A DNA stretch of 6,872 nt from the NCBI GenBank assembly GCA_019686145.1, contig JADGHK010000124.1, positions 1 to 6,872 of the forward strand, read 5' to 3'. This DNA is from Bryobacteraceae bacterium. Lineage in GTDB: Bacteria; Acidobacteriota; Terriglobia; Bryobacterales; Bryobacteraceae. Shown here one piece after another: positions 6,816-6,872 of the stretch (position 1 is its first letter; each line of letters begins with the position of its first letter). The position numbers and the translations under genes were made by a program. The notes under the pieces are model-generated. The model was given only the letters and a program-made list of their open reading frames with translations. It ran no database searches and had not been told where the DNA came from.

Positions 6816-6872
6816 ATGCCGGAAACCCTTTCTGATATCGGTCTCGTTGGTCTTGCGGTAATGGGCCAGAAT
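6816..6872 (+). CDS. gnd: 6-phosphogluconate dehydrogenase (NADP-dependent, decarboxylating), 5' end only
   Basis: The window ends after 19 codons, beginning at ATG 6816 and reading MPETLSDIGLVGLAVMGQN. The block IGLVGLAVMGQN is the hallmark N-terminal strand-loop-helix of 6-phosphogluconate dehydrogenase, where the glycine-rich turn binds NADP. The related beta-hydroxyacid dehydrogenases, and the shorter GntZ/YqeC-type enzymes, usually read GLGRMG here instead of GLAVMG. The enzyme oxidises and decarboxylates 6-phosphogluconate to ribulose 5-phosphate in the oxidative pentose phosphate pathway, yielding NADPH in the cytoplasm. There is no clear Shine-Dalgarno sequence: the bases before the ATG read GTTCTTATTCTT. 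The start is supported by the standard short distance from the initiator Met to the glycine motif. The full gene should be about 470-490 codons and runs out of the window. Confidence 0.9.
   Translation, partial: MPETLSDIGLVGLAVMGQN

Overview
The window looks like ordinary chromosomal DNA of an Acidobacteriota bacterium, most likely of the Solibacter/Bryobacterales type. This is inferred from moderately high GC, a ~1,125-residue Oar-like TonB-dependent receptor with an N-terminal carboxypeptidase-regulatory-like domain, and a small outer-membrane barrel ending in the RISPEARYTRW-type signature. Both families are common in that phylum. No species can be named from the sequence alone.

Layout. 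Positions 1-399 (+) hold the 3' part of a small outer-membrane beta-barrel gene. Its stop codon overlaps the TTG start of nadD (396-980, +), which encodes nicotinate-mononucleotide adenylyltransferase of NAD biosynthesis. A short convergent spacer (981-1063) carries two hairpins, the larger a likely shared terminator. Positions 1064-4441 (-) encode the large TonB-dependent receptor. A 439-bp divergent control region (4442-4880) separates it from a complete MsbA-like ABC exporter (4881-6752, +). The window ends in the first 19 codons of gnd, 6-phosphogluconate dehydrogenase (6816-6872, +), a gene fragment too short for most ORF callers but unmistakable by its IGLVGLAVMGQN start.

How the genes relate. 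The barrel gene and nadD are probably co-transcribed and translationally coupled, although their functions (envelope and NAD supply) have no obvious link. The receptor and the ABC exporter are both envelope transport proteins and share an upstream region, but no sequence feature shows they handle the same substrate. gnd lies 63 bp after the exporter and may be read through from it or have its own weak extended -10 promoter.

I found no mobile element, CRISPR array, tRNA, rRNA, toxin-antitoxin or defence gene, and no convincing undescribed system. The points worth a second look are modest: the overlapping TTG start and HxAH variant of NadD, the long leader and palindromes before the receptor, the missing Shine-Dalgarno sequence before gnd, and the exporter/receptor pairing.
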